This document shows, piece by piece, positions 16,174-25,007 of a stretch of DNA of 64,000 nucleotides. A model generated the notes under the pieces. The model did not search any database. It was given only the letters and a program-made list of their open reading frames with translations, and was not told the DNA's origin. Position 1 is the stretch's first letter. Each line of letters begins with the position of its first letter. The translations under genes and the position numbers were made by a program. Source of the DNA: Bacillota bacterium (GTDB taxonomy: Bacteria > Bacillota > Clostridia > Christensenellales > SZUA-584); the NCBI GenBank assembly GCA_023415915.1, contig JAEZIZ010000112.1:17129-81128 (forward strand), written 5' to 3'.

Positions 16174-16214
16174 GGAAAATCAGGCTGCTCGCTTTGGGCA
16201 GTCTTTTTGATTTT
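16174..16214. terminator. Bidirectional terminator between rpmB and spoVM
   Basis: An eight-pair stem GGCTGCTC / GGGCAGTC (16183-16190 with 16196-16203, two G-T pairs) around loop GCTTT is followed by TTTTT on the plus strand. Flanking AAAATCA and TGATTTT lengthen the stem and give a T-run on the minus strand too. It can stop both rpmB and the long superoperon ending with spoVM. Confidence 0.75.
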
Positions 16215-16322
16215 ACCGGCAAGCGCATATCATACCCGCGTTTTGACCATACACGGAAGGCTAGCGGCGTTTTGGGTGCAATATAAAGTCAGCCCGAAGC
16301 GAATGCCCCGGGCGTATGTAAT

Positions 16323-16391
16323 TCACCTTACGAATAATTTCTTCAGTATGCCCCGCAGCAGCCACGGGGCTTTCAAGCAGTATATTTTCAA
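16323..16391 (-). CDS. spoVM: SpoVM-like amphipathic spore coat anchor peptide (22 residues)
   Basis: A TTG start at 16391, eight bases after GGAGG, opens 22 codons ending TGA. The peptide begins MKIYCLKAPWLLRGILKK and aligns without gaps to Bacillus subtilis SpoVM (MKFYTIKLPKFLGGIVRA). It keeps Lys2, Tyr4, Lys7, Pro9, Leu12, Gly14 and Ile15, with Lys17 replacing Arg17. SpoVM is an amphipathic helix that senses forespore membrane curvature and anchors SpoIVA. Position between thiN and rpmB is exactly that of Bacillus spoVM. It ends four residues earlier than the 26-residue Bacillus peptide. The short length and TTG start would hide it from standard gene calling. Confidence 0.85.
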   Translation of the reverse strand: MKIYCLKAPWLLRGILKKLFVR

Positions 16392-16413
16392 AAAACCCAC
16401 CTCCGTTATGTAA

Positions 16414-16578
16414 TCAATTAATTCCGCGCACTAAGATAATGCTCCCCAACACCAGCAGAGCGATTCCCAGCAGCGCTAACCACATCCAAAACGGCATGAA
16501 ACAAATGAGCAATATGATTCCGATGAACACCAGAAAACAGCCTACGACCCTGCGCACGATACAGTTCCCAAAAAACAA
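16414..16578 (-). CDS. Small two-helix membrane protein upstream of spoVM (54 residues)
   Basis: A TTG at 16578, seven bases after GGAGG, opens 54 codons ending TGA. The protein starts with a short basic segment (CIVRR) and has two hydrophobic stretches, about residues 11-27 (VVGCFLVFIGIILLICF) and 32-50 (WLALLGIALLVLGSIIL), joined by MPFWMW. I do not recognise a named family. It lies 60 bases after thiN and 22 before spoVM on the same strand, so co-transcription is likely. A role in sporulation membranes is only suggested by context. Confidence 0.7.
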   Translation of the reverse strand: MFFGNCIVRRVVGCFLVFIGIILLICFMPFWMWLALLGIALLVLGSIILVRGIN

Positions 16579-16638
16579 GCTATCACCTCCGGCTACGAAC
16601 CGATTCTAGTTCATAATATTAATCGTCGTCCGGAAGTG

Positions 16639-17277
16639 TTACGCACCAATGTTATTCTTAACTATAAGCGCGTAGCCGCCTGATATACTGATGGAAGCGG
16701 AGCTGGATTGCATTACGTTGCTTATGCCGCGCGAAGAGCCCCATTTTAAAACGAGGTTTTGAAGAGGGTATTTTAGGCCCTGCGCGTTAACGCAGACCTC
16801 GCCCGTCAGAGGAAGTATTGATATCACCTGGCCGATACGGCCGGAAAGCGTGAACGTTTTATCCGAAACGAACATTTCGCATTGCTCGTCTATTATACGG
16901 CAAGCCGCGCCTTTTAAGTCGGCGCGCACCAGCATCATTATGTTGGAAAGCGTATGGTCGACTCTGCCGCCCAAAGCGCCGAGTATAACGATATCGTCCG
17001 CACCCGCATTGGCCGCGTATTCTATCGCGGCTTCGGTGTCCGTTTCGTTCTTCTCGGGCTCTAGCCGCAATATTTTAACCCCGTGCCGCTCAAGTGCGGT
17101 TACGCTTTTTGGATCCGCGGTGTCAAAATCGCCTATAAGCACGTCCGGCGTAATACCGATTTGCACTAAAAAATCAGCCGCGCCGTCTACCCCTATAAAC
17201 AAGCCGGCTGTTTTTATATGGCATTTTAAAAATTCCGGGCCGGGCGGCGTTCCGCCCGACAGTATCACGCATTTCAT
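16639..17277 (-). CDS. thiN: Thiamine pyrophosphokinase
   Basis: Transfers pyrophosphate from ATP to thiamine, giving thiamine diphosphate. 212 residues with the substrate-site motifs VDGAADFL, DVLIGDFDT, KNETDTEAAI and ILGALGGRVDHTLSN of the TPK family. Its stop is 60 bases before the small membrane gene, and its start overlaps rpe by four bases. The position between rpe and spoVM matches yloS of Bacillus. Confidence 0.93.
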   Translation of the reverse strand: MKCVILSGGTPPGPEFLKCHIKTAGLFIGVDGAADFLVQIGITPDVLIGDFDTADPKSVTALERHGVKILRLEPEKNETDTEAAIEYAANAGADDIVILGALGGRVDHTLSNIMMLVRADLKGAACRIIDEQCEMFVSDKTFTLSGRIGQVISILPLTGEVCVNAQGLKYPLQNLVLKWGSSRGISNVMQSSSASISISGGYALIVKNNIGA

Positions 17278-17924
17278 TTCGTCAGTTTAAGAGCTTTTAC
17301 CGCGGCTATCGGGTCGGGCGCGTTAAAAACGGCGCTGCCCGCTACCACTACATTTACTCCGGCATCCGTTACCTGCTTTACGTTAAGCGCGCTTATGCCG
17401 CCGTCCATTTCTATGTCTATGTCGAGCTTTCTTTCCTGCAATATCGACTTAAGCTTCGACGCTTTTTTAAGAACGTACGGTATGAGGCTTTGCCCGCCGA
17501 AACCGGGGTTGACGGACATAAGCAGCACCATATCGAGGTCTTCGAGCACATAATCGATAGCTTCCAAAGGCGTTGCCGGATTAAGCGCCACCGCGCTCTT
17601 TTTACCCGCGGAACGAATAAGCTGCAATGTGCGGTCGAGATGTACCGTCGCCTCGGGATGTACCGATATTATATCCGCGCCCGCAGCCGCGAATTCTTCC
17701 ACATACCTTTCCGGCTTATCTATCATAAGATGCACGTCAAGAGGCAGGCTAGTAAGCTTTTTCATGTCGCGCACCATGTACTGGCCGAATGTAATATTGG
17801 GAACGAACATGCCGTCCATTACGTCGCAATGTATATAGTCGGCTCCCGCTTTCTCCAGCAGCCTTATCGCTTCGGCGATATTAGTAAAATCCGCGGACAG
17901 TATTGAAGGCGATACCTTAATCAT
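17274..17924 (-). CDS. rpe: Ribulose-phosphate 3-epimerase
   Basis: Interconverts ribulose-5-phosphate and xylulose-5-phosphate in the pentose phosphate pathway. 216 residues, a TIM barrel with metal ligands visible in PSILSAD, HCDVMDGMFVPNITFG, DVHLMIDKPE and the catalytic aspartate in EMDGGISALN. The phosphate loop is VVAGSAVF. The length is normal. It overlaps rsgA by eight bases and thiN by four. Confidence 0.97.
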   Translation of the reverse strand: MIKVSPSILSADFTNIAEAIRLLEKAGADYIHCDVMDGMFVPNITFGQYMVRDMKKLTSLPLDVHLMIDKPERYVEEFAAAGADIISVHPEATVHLDRTLQLIRSAGKKSAVALNPATPLEAIDYVLEDLDMVLLMSVNPGFGGQSLIPYVLKKASKLKSILQERKLDIDIEMDGGISALNVKQVTDAGVNVVVAGSAVFNAPDPIAAVKALKLTK

Positions 17925-18801
17925 ATTTTTTTGACCTCTTCTCCTGTATTTCTTTTAATATCTGAAGATATCTTGTATATCTTTCCTGCGATAAATGGCC
18001 GCCCAGCGCCGCCTCTTTAACCGCGCAGCCCGGCTCGTCTGCGTGCAGGCAGGATGTAAACCTGCATTTATCCCTATATGGCGCCATGTCTTCATAAAAA
18101 AAAGACAGCTTTTCGGGGGTAATGTCCGCGCAGTCAAAAAACGTAAAGCCGGGAGTATCCACGACGGCGCCCGAAAAGTCTTCGCCGACCAGCAGCTCCG
18201 CCTGCCTTGTCGTGTGCGCGCCTCTTTCCGACTTCTTTGAAAGCTGGCCTGTTTTAAGGCCAAGCGACGGGAACAGCGCGTTTATAACAGACGACTTGCC
18301 CACGGCGGACTGGCCCGCGAAGCATGTAATGCCGCCGCTTAACAGCCTCTTTAACGCGTCAATGCCTTCGCCGCTTTTTGCGGACACGCATACCGTTTCG
18401 CACGCGCCCCTGTATTCGCTCTTTATTTTCTCTATGCGCGCGCTGTCCGCGATATCGCATTTGTTTATTATTATAAGCGGCATTATGCGCTCATGCTTTA
18501 TCGAAACGAGCAGCTTGTCGCAAAGCAGATAGTCGACGTCCGGCTTGGCCGCGGATACCACGATTGCCGCAGTGTCGATATTTACCACCCGGGGCCGCTT
18601 AAGCTCGTTTTTTCTTGGTTCGATCTCCTCTATAAAGCCGCCGGGCGAAAACTTAACGTTATCTCCCGTAAGAGGAGTGATTCCGTCTTTCCGAAAGCGC
18701 CCTCTTGCCTTGCATTCATGTATGCCGCCCTGCTCGTCCTGTATATAGTAAAAGCCGCCTATGCCCTTGATTATCCTGCCCGATAACAGCTGCGTGTTCA
18801 A
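17917..18801 (-). CDS. rsgA: Ribosome small-subunit GTPase RsgA (YloQ/CpgA)
   Basis: A circularly permuted GTPase that checks late 30S maturation. 294 residues: N-terminal OB fold, then G4 NKCD (113-116) before G1 GQSAVGKS (163-170) and G3 DTPG, and a C-terminal zinc finger with Cys246, Cys251, His253 and Cys259. All family hallmarks are present. It overlaps prkC by four bases. In Bacillus the orthologue is phosphorylated by PrkC, so the gene pairing makes functional sense. Confidence 0.96.
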   Translation of the reverse strand: MNTQLLSGRIIKGIGGFYYIQDEQGGIHECKARGRFRKDGITPLTGDNVKFSPGGFIEEIEPRKNELKRPRVVNIDTAAIVVSAAKPDVDYLLCDKLLVSIKHERIMPLIIINKCDIADSARIEKIKSEYRGACETVCVSAKSGEGIDALKRLLSGGITCFAGQSAVGKSSVINALFPSLGLKTGQLSKKSERGAHTTRQAELLVGEDFSGAVVDTPGFTFFDCADITPEKLSFFYEDMAPYRDKCRFTSCLHADEPGCAVKEAALGGHLSQERYTRYLQILKEIQEKRSKKYD

Positions 18802-20636
18802 CGGAAATTGACCTCGCCCGAATAAGCCTGCTGGCCGTTTACATATATTATAACGCTTTTGCTGCCGACTGTTGCGCTGGTAAGGTCAATATTCAAAGAC
18901 AGCTTTCCCAGGTCTTCGATGCTTTCCTTGGTAAAGTTAACGGTCTGGCCGTTTATTACGTCCTTCAGCACTACCCTGACCTTTGATTCTTTTTCGGTTA
19001 TTTTTATATCGGCAGTCAATTTGCCCTTAAAGTATTTGTTCTTGTATCCGCTTATTGTGATATACACGTCGTCGGTATAAGACGTCTGTATGCCCTGCTC
19101 GGGAGTCTGCCGTATTACTGTTCCCTCCTTAAGCTCGCTGTCCTCTTCATATACAAAACAGTTGGTAAAGCCCGACTCGCTAAGCAAAGCTACCGCTTCA
19201 TTCACAAGTTTGTCCTTAAGCCCGGGCATCACTGCGGTGTTCTCGGGATTCTCCTTTGATACGGTCAGACTCACCGCAGCCGCTTGCGTGATCGGCTCGT
19301 CGGGCTCCGGTATCTGAGATATGACTATGCCCGGCGGCATGTCCTGGTCGTAATCATATACTATTAAATCCTCACTTAACTCGATACCCAACAAGTCCAG
19401 CTGCGCTTTCGCTTCTTCCAGCGTTACGCCGAACAGATCGGGCATGACGGGCTCGGACGGTCCGCTTGAAATAACGAGCGTAATCGTTGAGTTGTTTGCC
19501 ACCCTGCTGCCGCCTTCAGGAGACTGCGAAACAATCGTGCCCTCTTCGGCCGTTTCGTTCGGTTCGTAAGTTCTTTTAACCGATAGATTATTGATACTTT
19601 TTTCCGCCGAATCAATTGTTGATCCCACAAAATCGGGTACGACGAAAGTCTGGCTTGCGGAAGGGTTAAACACATTAAATACTACTATTACCAACGTGGC
19701 CGCCACAGCTACAAGCAGCAGCAATATGCCGACTTTCCAGTACATGTTCTTCTTTTTTACAACGGCGGGTTTTATAACCGAGTTTTTGTAAATCGAGGGT
19801 ATATCCAAGAACGAGCCTTCGGGGTCGGCAAGCGAAAGCACGAGGTCGTTCTTAAACCCGTCCATCGATTGGTACCTGTCCCTCTTGTTCTTGTTGGTCG
19901 CTTTAAGAACTATATAATTGACTGCCTGCGAAAGATTAGCGTTCACTTCGGCGGGCGGCGTGATCTGCTCGTTGATATGCTTGAGCGCGACGGAAACCGT
20001 CTCCCCGCCAGTGTGGGGCAGTACGCCGGTCAGCATTTCATACAGCACAATGCCAAGAGAATATATATCCGTCCTTGTATCCACTCTCTCTCCTTTTGCT
20101 TGTTCGGGAGAGATATAATGAACGGAGCCGATAACCTGGTTGGCCTGCTCTTCTTTTGTCGAAAGGCTCTTCGCTATGCCGAAATCGGTAAGCTTTATGT
20201 TATCTTCTTTGTCGATAAGTATGTTTTGGGGCTTTATGTCGCGGTGTATTATGCCTTTTTTATGTGCGGCGGCAAGCGCCGAACATATCTGTATCGCGTA
20301 CTTTACAGTCTTCTCCTCATCCAAACAGCCCTGCCGCTCGATTATCTTTTTAAGCGTCGTGCCTTCTATGTATTCCATGACCATGTAATAAGAGCCTTCG
20401 TCAAGCCCAATATCCGTAACGCGCACGATGTTTTTATGGTCAAGGGAAAACACCGCTTCAGCTTCCCTCTTGAAGCGGTTTACATATTCGGCGTTATTAG
20501 AAAAGCATTCCTTCAACACCTTTATAGCGACAATTCTTTTCGTCTTTCTGCAAAACGCGGTGTATATATCCGCCATTCCGCCCGAATCTATTTTTTCGCG
20601 TATCTCGTATCTTGAGCCAAGCAGCAATCCCGTCAT
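18798..20636 (-). CDS. prkC: PASTA-domain membrane Ser/Thr protein kinase
   Basis: 612 residues. Kinase domain 1-270 with Lys39 (AIKVLK), HRDIKPQN from 131 and DFG at 151-153. One transmembrane helix spans about 301-322. Three PASTA repeats lie outside (roughly 332-393, 396-466 and 473-533; VVPDFVG, MPDLFG and MPGLKD mark their starts), followed by an extra beta-rich C-terminal domain of about 75 residues. PASTA domains sense muropeptides or lipid II; PrkC triggers spore germination in Bacillus. It overlaps prpC by four bases, giving a matched kinase and phosphatase pair. Confidence 0.96.
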   Translation of the reverse strand: MTGLLLGSRYEIREKIDSGGMADIYTAFCRKTKRIVAIKVLKECFSNNAEYVNRFKREAEAVFSLDHKNIVRVTDIGLDEGSYYMVMEYIEGTTLKKIIERQGCLDEEKTVKYAIQICSALAAAHKKGIIHRDIKPQNILIDKEDNIKLTDFGIAKSLSTKEEQANQVIGSVHYISPEQAKGERVDTRTDIYSLGIVLYEMLTGVLPHTGGETVSVALKHINEQITPPAEVNANLSQAVNYIVLKATNKNKRDRYQSMDGFKNDLVLSLADPEGSFLDIPSIYKNSVIKPAVVKKKNMYWKVGILLLLVAVAATLVIVVFNVFNPSASQTFVVPDFVGSTIDSAEKSINNLSVKRTYEPNETAEEGTIVSQSPEGGSRVANNSTITLVISSGPSEPVMPDLFGVTLEEAKAQLDLLGIELSEDLIVYDYDQDMPPGIVISQIPEPDEPITQAAAVSLTVSKENPENTAVMPGLKDKLVNEAVALLSESGFTNCFVYEEDSELKEGTVIRQTPEQGIQTSYTDDVYITISGYKNKYFKGKLTADIKITEKESKVRVVLKDVINGQTVNFTKESIEDLGKLSLNIDLTSATVGSKSVIIYVNGQQAYSGEVNFR

Positions 20637-21358
20637 ACGCTGTCACCGTCCATATACGCGAGCACCACGCTTATGTTATCGTCACCGCCGTGCCGGAGCG
20701 CCGCGGCGACAAGCTCGTCCGCAGCCGCGGGTATGCCGCGTTTTAAAATCGATTCTATCTCTGAATCAGGCACGGTTGAGTTAAGGCCGTCGCTGCACAG
20801 CAATATTACATCGCCCTTTTTCAGCGGTACGGTAAACGTATCGACTTCCACGCTTTCGTCCGTTCCCACCGCGCGGGTAATAACGTTGCGGTTGGGATGG
20901 CGCAGCGCTTCCTTCTTCGTAATAAATCCGTTGTCTACGAGCATCTGCACGTATGAATGGTCTTTAGTTATCTGGGATAGGTTTGCGTCCCTGTATAGAT
21001 ACGCGCGCGAATCTCCGATGTGGCCGATTATAGCTTCCGAGTTCCGGAAAACGGCTACCGTAGCCGTAGACCCCATGCCTTTAAGCATAAGATCCGAATT
21101 GGCTCTGTCCCATACGTTTTTATTAGCTTCAATGAGTATAGCGCAAAGGTCCTGCTTTGTTATGCTTTGCGGGTCCGCGTTTTTAAGCGCTTTCTTTATC
21201 GTGTCGACAACGAGCCTGCTCGCGACTTCACCCGCCCGGTGGCCGCCCATGCCGTCCGCGACAACGGCAAAAAAGCCGTCGCTTCCCTCCGGCGCGTATA
21301 AAAAATCCTCATTCTGATTTCTTACGATACCCTTATCAGTTTTCGAGTAGTAGATCAT
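20633..21358 (-). CDS. prpC: PP2C-type Ser/Thr protein phosphatase
   Basis: A 241-residue Mn-dependent phosphatase that reverses PrkC phosphorylation. PPM motifs include RNQNEDFL, VADGMGGHRAGEVAS, GHIGDSRAYL and LCSDGLNSTV, with a final GGDDNISVV. The metal-binding aspartates are all present. It overlaps prkC and rlmN by four bases each. No membrane segment is seen, so it is cytoplasmic. Confidence 0.96.
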   Translation of the reverse strand: MIYYSKTDKGIVRNQNEDFLYAPEGSDGFFAVVADGMGGHRAGEVASRLVVDTIKKALKNADPQSITKQDLCAILIEANKNVWDRANSDLMLKGMGSTATVAVFRNSEAIIGHIGDSRAYLYRDANLSQITKDHSYVQMLVDNGFITKKEALRHPNRNVITRAVGTDESVEVDTFTVPLKKGDVILLCSDGLNSTVPDSEIESILKRGIPAAADELVAAALRHGGDDNISVVLAYMDGDSV

Positions 21359-22359
21359 TTTCCCTCGTGTTTTAACCTGAGCTGGCCGCAGGCGCCTTCT
21401 ATATCCCCGCCCAGCGACCGCCTAACCGTAGCGCTCCTGCCCCGCTTAACAAGCTCCGCCGCAAAGGCTTTTGCTTTGTTTTTATCGGGAGGCAGGTATC
21501 CGCCCGCAGCGCTGTTTAGAGGAATAACGTTTACATGGCAATTAAGGCCGTGTAATTCCTTAACCAGCGAATTGGTATCTTCTTCTCCGTCATTGAAACC
21601 TTTTATCAGCGTGTATTCAATTATAACGCGTCTGCCCGTTTTTTTAAAGTACGTAATTGCGCTATCCAGAATTTGCCTTACGGTATATGCGGACGCGGCG
21701 GGCATTATCTTTTTTCTTTTTTCGTCAATGGCCGAGTGCAGCGATATGCAAAGCGTTAACGGCAGCCCTTCGTCTGCCAGCTTCAATATGCCCGGCACGA
21801 TCCCGCATGTAGACAGCGATATATGTCTTATGCTTATTCCGTGCTTTTCCCCCAGCGCCCGTATGAAGCATATCACGTTGTCGTAATTGTCGAGAGGCTC
21901 GCCGGTACCCATCAAAACAACGTTGGATATTTCGCCCGCTTCGCTTGCCGCAATAAATTCCGATCTCATTTCGCCGCACGAGAGGTTTCGTATCAGCCCT
22001 TCCCTGCCCGAGGCGCAAAAAGCGCAGCCCATGCGGCAGCCTACCTGGGTTGATACGCACAGCGTGTTGCCGTGGTGATAGCGCATGAGCACGCACTCTA
22101 CAAGCCCGCCGCCCGACATGGCAAGCAGGTACTTTGCCGTGCCGTCTGAAGACGTGAGCTTTTCGACGATGCGCGCGTAGCCTTCGTCATGTTCGCGGCG
22201 CAGCCTTTCCCGCAAAGCCTTTGAAAGGTTTGACATGTCCTCGAACTTAACGCCTCGGGAAAGCCAGTCTTCCAGCTGCTTAGCGGCAAACGGCTTTTCG
22301 CCCATGCCTGTAACCAGTTCTTTTAACTCCTGCGAATTCAAAGAAATCAGGTCGTTCAT
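21355..22359 (-). CDS. rlmN: 23S rRNA A2503/tRNA A37 C2-methyltransferase
   Basis: A radical SAM enzyme that methylates C2 of A2503 in 23S rRNA. The ATG at 22359 gives 334 residues and overlaps the rsmB stop as ATGA; a longer reading starts inside rsmB and is rejected. The iron-sulfur cluster motif is Cys108-x3-Cys112-x2-Cys115 (CRMGCAFC). Family motifs GTGEPLDNYDN and SLHSAIDEKR follow, and the methyl-carrying cysteine lies in the C-terminal GACGQL. It is not the Cfr resistance variant as far as can be judged. Confidence 0.95.
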   Translation of the reverse strand: MNDLISLNSQELKELVTGMGEKPFAAKQLEDWLSRGVKFEDMSNLSKALRERLRREHDEGYARIVEKLTSSDGTAKYLLAMSGGGLVECVLMRYHHGNTLCVSTQVGCRMGCAFCASGREGLIRNLSCGEMRSEFIAASEAGEISNVVLMGTGEPLDNYDNVICFIRALGEKHGISIRHISLSTCGIVPGILKLADEGLPLTLCISLHSAIDEKRKKIMPAASAYTVRQILDSAITYFKKTGRRVIIEYTLIKGFNDGEEDTNSLVKELHGLNCHVNVIPLNSAAGGYLPPDKNKAKAFAAELVKRGRSATVRRSLGGDIEGACGQLRLKHEGK

Positions 22360-23621
22360 GTTCTCTTCATCACCGCTATATAAAACCCGTCCGAACCGCA
22401 TTGGTGCGGATACAGCGTTTTCGGCGGCCTGTCATATTTAAAACTATCGTTTGCAGCAAGAAATCTATTTGTCACCTGTTCGTTCTCCTCTTTGTTTATC
22501 GAGCAGGTTATATAAGCGAGCTTCCCTCCGGGTTTTACGTATTCTGCGCATACCGATAGTATGCCATACTGCGTCTCTGTAAGCGAAGCTATGTCTTCTT
22601 TGCTGCGCGAATAGCGAATGTCGGGGCTTTTTGCCATCAACCCCATCGCGCTGCACGGCGCGTCTACCATAACTACGTCAAACGAGCCGCTGTATGCAGG
22701 TTCGTATTCCGCGGCGTCGCGCACATCGGCGCGCGCATTTATAACGCCCAGCCGCTCATAGTTCTTTATTGTCATGTCCACCCTGTGAGCGTGCTTGTCC
22801 CATGCGGCTATTTCCAGCGTGTTGCCGGCAAGAGCGGCCGCGTAAGCGCTTTTGCCGCCAGGAGCAGCGCAGCAGTCCAGCAGCTTCATGCCGCGCTCTA
22901 TTCCGGTGTCGAGTACCGCCCTCATCGCGCTTTCCGACTGCACCGCTATCCAGCCGTTTTTGTAAATATCCGTATTTTCTACATCCGTAAGGCCTTGTAT
23001 TATATATGAATTCTCTATGCTTCCCTGCGAATACCGCAGACCGAGATTACTTAGTTCGGCCGTAAACCTTTCCGCATCGGTGCGCAGCGTGTTCATGCGT
23101 ACGGCGGTTCCGGCCGGGTGCTTATACATAAGCAGGTCTTTGGCAAAGTCGTATCCGAAATCGGCTATATACTTCTCGCATATCCATTGCGGGTAGCTTG
23201 AAGCTATGCTGAGCGAGAATGCGTCCTCGTCCGAAGGATAGGCTATATCGTCCTTGCCTTTCAAAAGCGCGCGCAGCACCGCATTAACAAACCCCGACGT
23301 CTGCGGCTTTATCCGTTTTACCAGCTCAACGCTTTCGCTTACGGCGGCGTAGCCTTCGGTATCCATGAACATTATCTGGCACGCGCCGAGCCGCAGTATG
23401 TTTTTAACGCTGCCGTGCACGCGGCCGGATGTAATAAACCTGCTAAGTGTATAGTCTATACGCAGCAGGTTTTCCATGGTCGTGCGCACAAGCAGCGACG
23501 CAAATCTCTTGTCTTCATCGGAAAGTTCGGAAGGTATATGTTCTTTCAGCGCCAGAGAAATATAGGCGCCGTTCCTTGTAATTGCAGTAAGCGCGTTATA
23601 AGCGGCCCGCCTCGCGTTCAC
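22356..23621 (-). CDS. rsmB: 16S rRNA m5C967 methyltransferase
   Basis: 421 residues: an N-terminal NusB-like RNA-binding domain (about 1-130) and a C-terminal Rossmann methyltransferase with the SAM loop LDCCAAPGGKSAYAA. The two cysteines of m5C enzymes lie in VDAPCSAMGLM and ITCSINKEEN. It methylates C967 of 16S rRNA. It overlaps fmt by four bases upstream and rlmN by four downstream, the standard Firmicutes order. Confidence 0.95.
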   Translation of the reverse strand: MNARRAAYNALTAITRNGAYISLALKEHIPSELSDEDKRFASLLVRTTMENLLRIDYTLSRFITSGRVHGSVKNILRLGACQIMFMDTEGYAAVSESVELVKRIKPQTSGFVNAVLRALLKGKDDIAYPSDEDAFSLSIASSYPQWICEKYIADFGYDFAKDLLMYKHPAGTAVRMNTLRTDAERFTAELSNLGLRYSQGSIENSYIIQGLTDVENTDIYKNGWIAVQSESAMRAVLDTGIERGMKLLDCCAAPGGKSAYAAALAGNTLEIAAWDKHAHRVDMTIKNYERLGVINARADVRDAAEYEPAYSGSFDVVMVDAPCSAMGLMAKSPDIRYSRSKEDIASLTETQYGILSVCAEYVKPGGKLAYITCSINKEENEQVTNRFLAANDSFKYDRPPKTLYPHQCGSDGFYIAVMKRT

Positions 23622-24541
23622 TCGAAACGCTCCCCGTTAAGCTTCCTGCCCCGGAAGAATTCCTCGGGGCTCATACGCCTGGTGCCGGGTGCCTGCATCG
23701 ATTCTATACGCAGCAGGCCTTCTCCCGTTCCCACCACAAGGCCCCGCTTTGCGTCGGCGTGAACAAGCCGCCCCGGCTCTGCGCTGCCGGGAAGTACGCT
23801 CGCGCTCCATATCTTTATCGCGTCCCCTCCGATACGAGCAAACGTGCCCATCACGGGGTCGAGCGCGCGAACTAGGTTGTATATCTCCTTTGCGGGCTTG
23901 TTCCAGTCTATCCTGCCCAGTTCCTTGGACAGCGGAGGATAATAGCTCGATTTGCTCTCGTCCTGCTTTATCCTGCCTGCGGCGCCGCTTTCTATGTCCT
24001 TAAGCGTTTTAATAAGAAGTTCTGCCCCGAGCTCGGACAGCACATTATAAAGCTCGCCGCCCGTCATATTTTCGCCTATATCGACGGAGGCGGACGAGAT
24101 TATGTCTCCCGTATCGAGCCCGGGGTCCATATACATTATCGTTACGCCTGTCCTAGTTTCGCCGTTAATAATAGCCCATTGTATAGGCGCGGCCCCGCGG
24201 TAAGCGGGCAGCAGAGAAGCGTGCACGTTTATGCAGCCAAGCGGCGGTATGTCGAGTATCGATACGGGCAGTATCTGCCCGAACGCCGCGGTGACTATTA
24301 TGTCGGGCGCGATATCCTTTACGGCCTTAACGCCCTCCTCGGACCTTATCTTTTCAAACTGCAGAACCTTAATGCCGCTTTGCTGGGCAAGCTGCTTTAC
24401 CGGCGAAGGCGTCAGTTTATAGCCCCGGCCGCTTTTCCGGTCGGGCTGCGTTATTACCGCCGCTATATCGTACCCCGAGTCAATCAGCTTTTTAAGGCTG
24501 GGCACGGCAAACTGCGGCGTGCCCATAAATACTATCTTCAT
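23618..24541 (-). CDS. fmt: Methionyl-tRNA formyltransferase
   Basis: Formylates the initiator Met-tRNA with 10-formyltetrahydrofolate. 307 residues beginning MKIVFMGTPQFAVPSL. Catalytic and folate-binding motifs are NVHASLLPAYRGAAPIQWAI and TIMYMDPGLDTGDI. The C-terminal OB domain covers about 205-307. It overlaps def by four bases, so the enzymes that add and remove the formyl group are made together. Confidence 0.97.
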   Translation of the reverse strand: MKIVFMGTPQFAVPSLKKLIDSGYDIAAVITQPDRKSGRGYKLTPSPVKQLAQQSGIKVLQFEKIRSEEGVKAVKDIAPDIIVTAAFGQILPVSILDIPPLGCINVHASLLPAYRGAAPIQWAIINGETRTGVTIMYMDPGLDTGDIISSASVDIGENMTGGELYNVLSELGAELLIKTLKDIESGAAGRIKQDESKSSYYPPLSKELGRIDWNKPAKEIYNLVRALDPVMGTFARIGGDAIKIWSASVLPGSAEPGRLVHADAKRGLVVGTGEGLLRIESMQAPGTRRMSPEEFFRGRKLNGERFE

Positions 24542-24996
24542 TCTGACTCTGTTTCCTCGATCATCTTGTCGACAAACAATACGCCGTCAAGATGGTCTAT
24601 CTCATGGCAGAATATGCGGGCCGGTATGCCCGTTATCTCCTCTTTGTGCATCTTCCCGTGCCTGTCCATATACTGCACCGTTATGGTTTCCGGCCGTTTT
24701 ACCTTTCCCCTCACGCCTATTACGGAAAGGCAGCCTTCGTCATCTATTGCCTCTCCCGAGGATTTCAGTATCTTAGGATTGATTATTTCATAATACTGGT
24801 CTTCGTATTCCACGACGGCTATACGCCGCAGGACTCCCACCTGAGGCGCGGCGAGCCCCGCGCCTTCCTCTATATGGAGCGTCTCTTTCATGTCGTCCAG
24901 CAGCGTTATTATATGGGGCGTTATCGACTGGACGGGCCTTGAAACTTTCCTTAACCTTTCGTTATTTACTCCGGTCACGATTTCTCTGATTGCCAT
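24538..24996 (-). CDS. def: Peptide deformylase
   Basis: Removes the formyl group from nascent proteins. 152 residues with the three metal-site motifs GAGLAAPQVG (46-54), EGCLS with Cys89 and HEIDH with His131, Glu132 and His135. The short length without an insertion after the first motif fits the type I enzyme. It is 11 bases downstream of priA. Confidence 0.97.
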   Translation of the reverse strand: MAIREIVTGVNNERLRKVSRPVQSITPHIITLLDDMKETLHIEEGAGLAAPQVGVLRRIAVVEYEDQYYEIINPKILKSSGEAIDDEGCLSVIGVRGKVKRPETITVQYMDRHGKMHKEEITGIPARIFCHEIDHLDGVLFVDKMIEETESE

Positions 24997-25007
24997 GCGT
25001 TTCTCCT

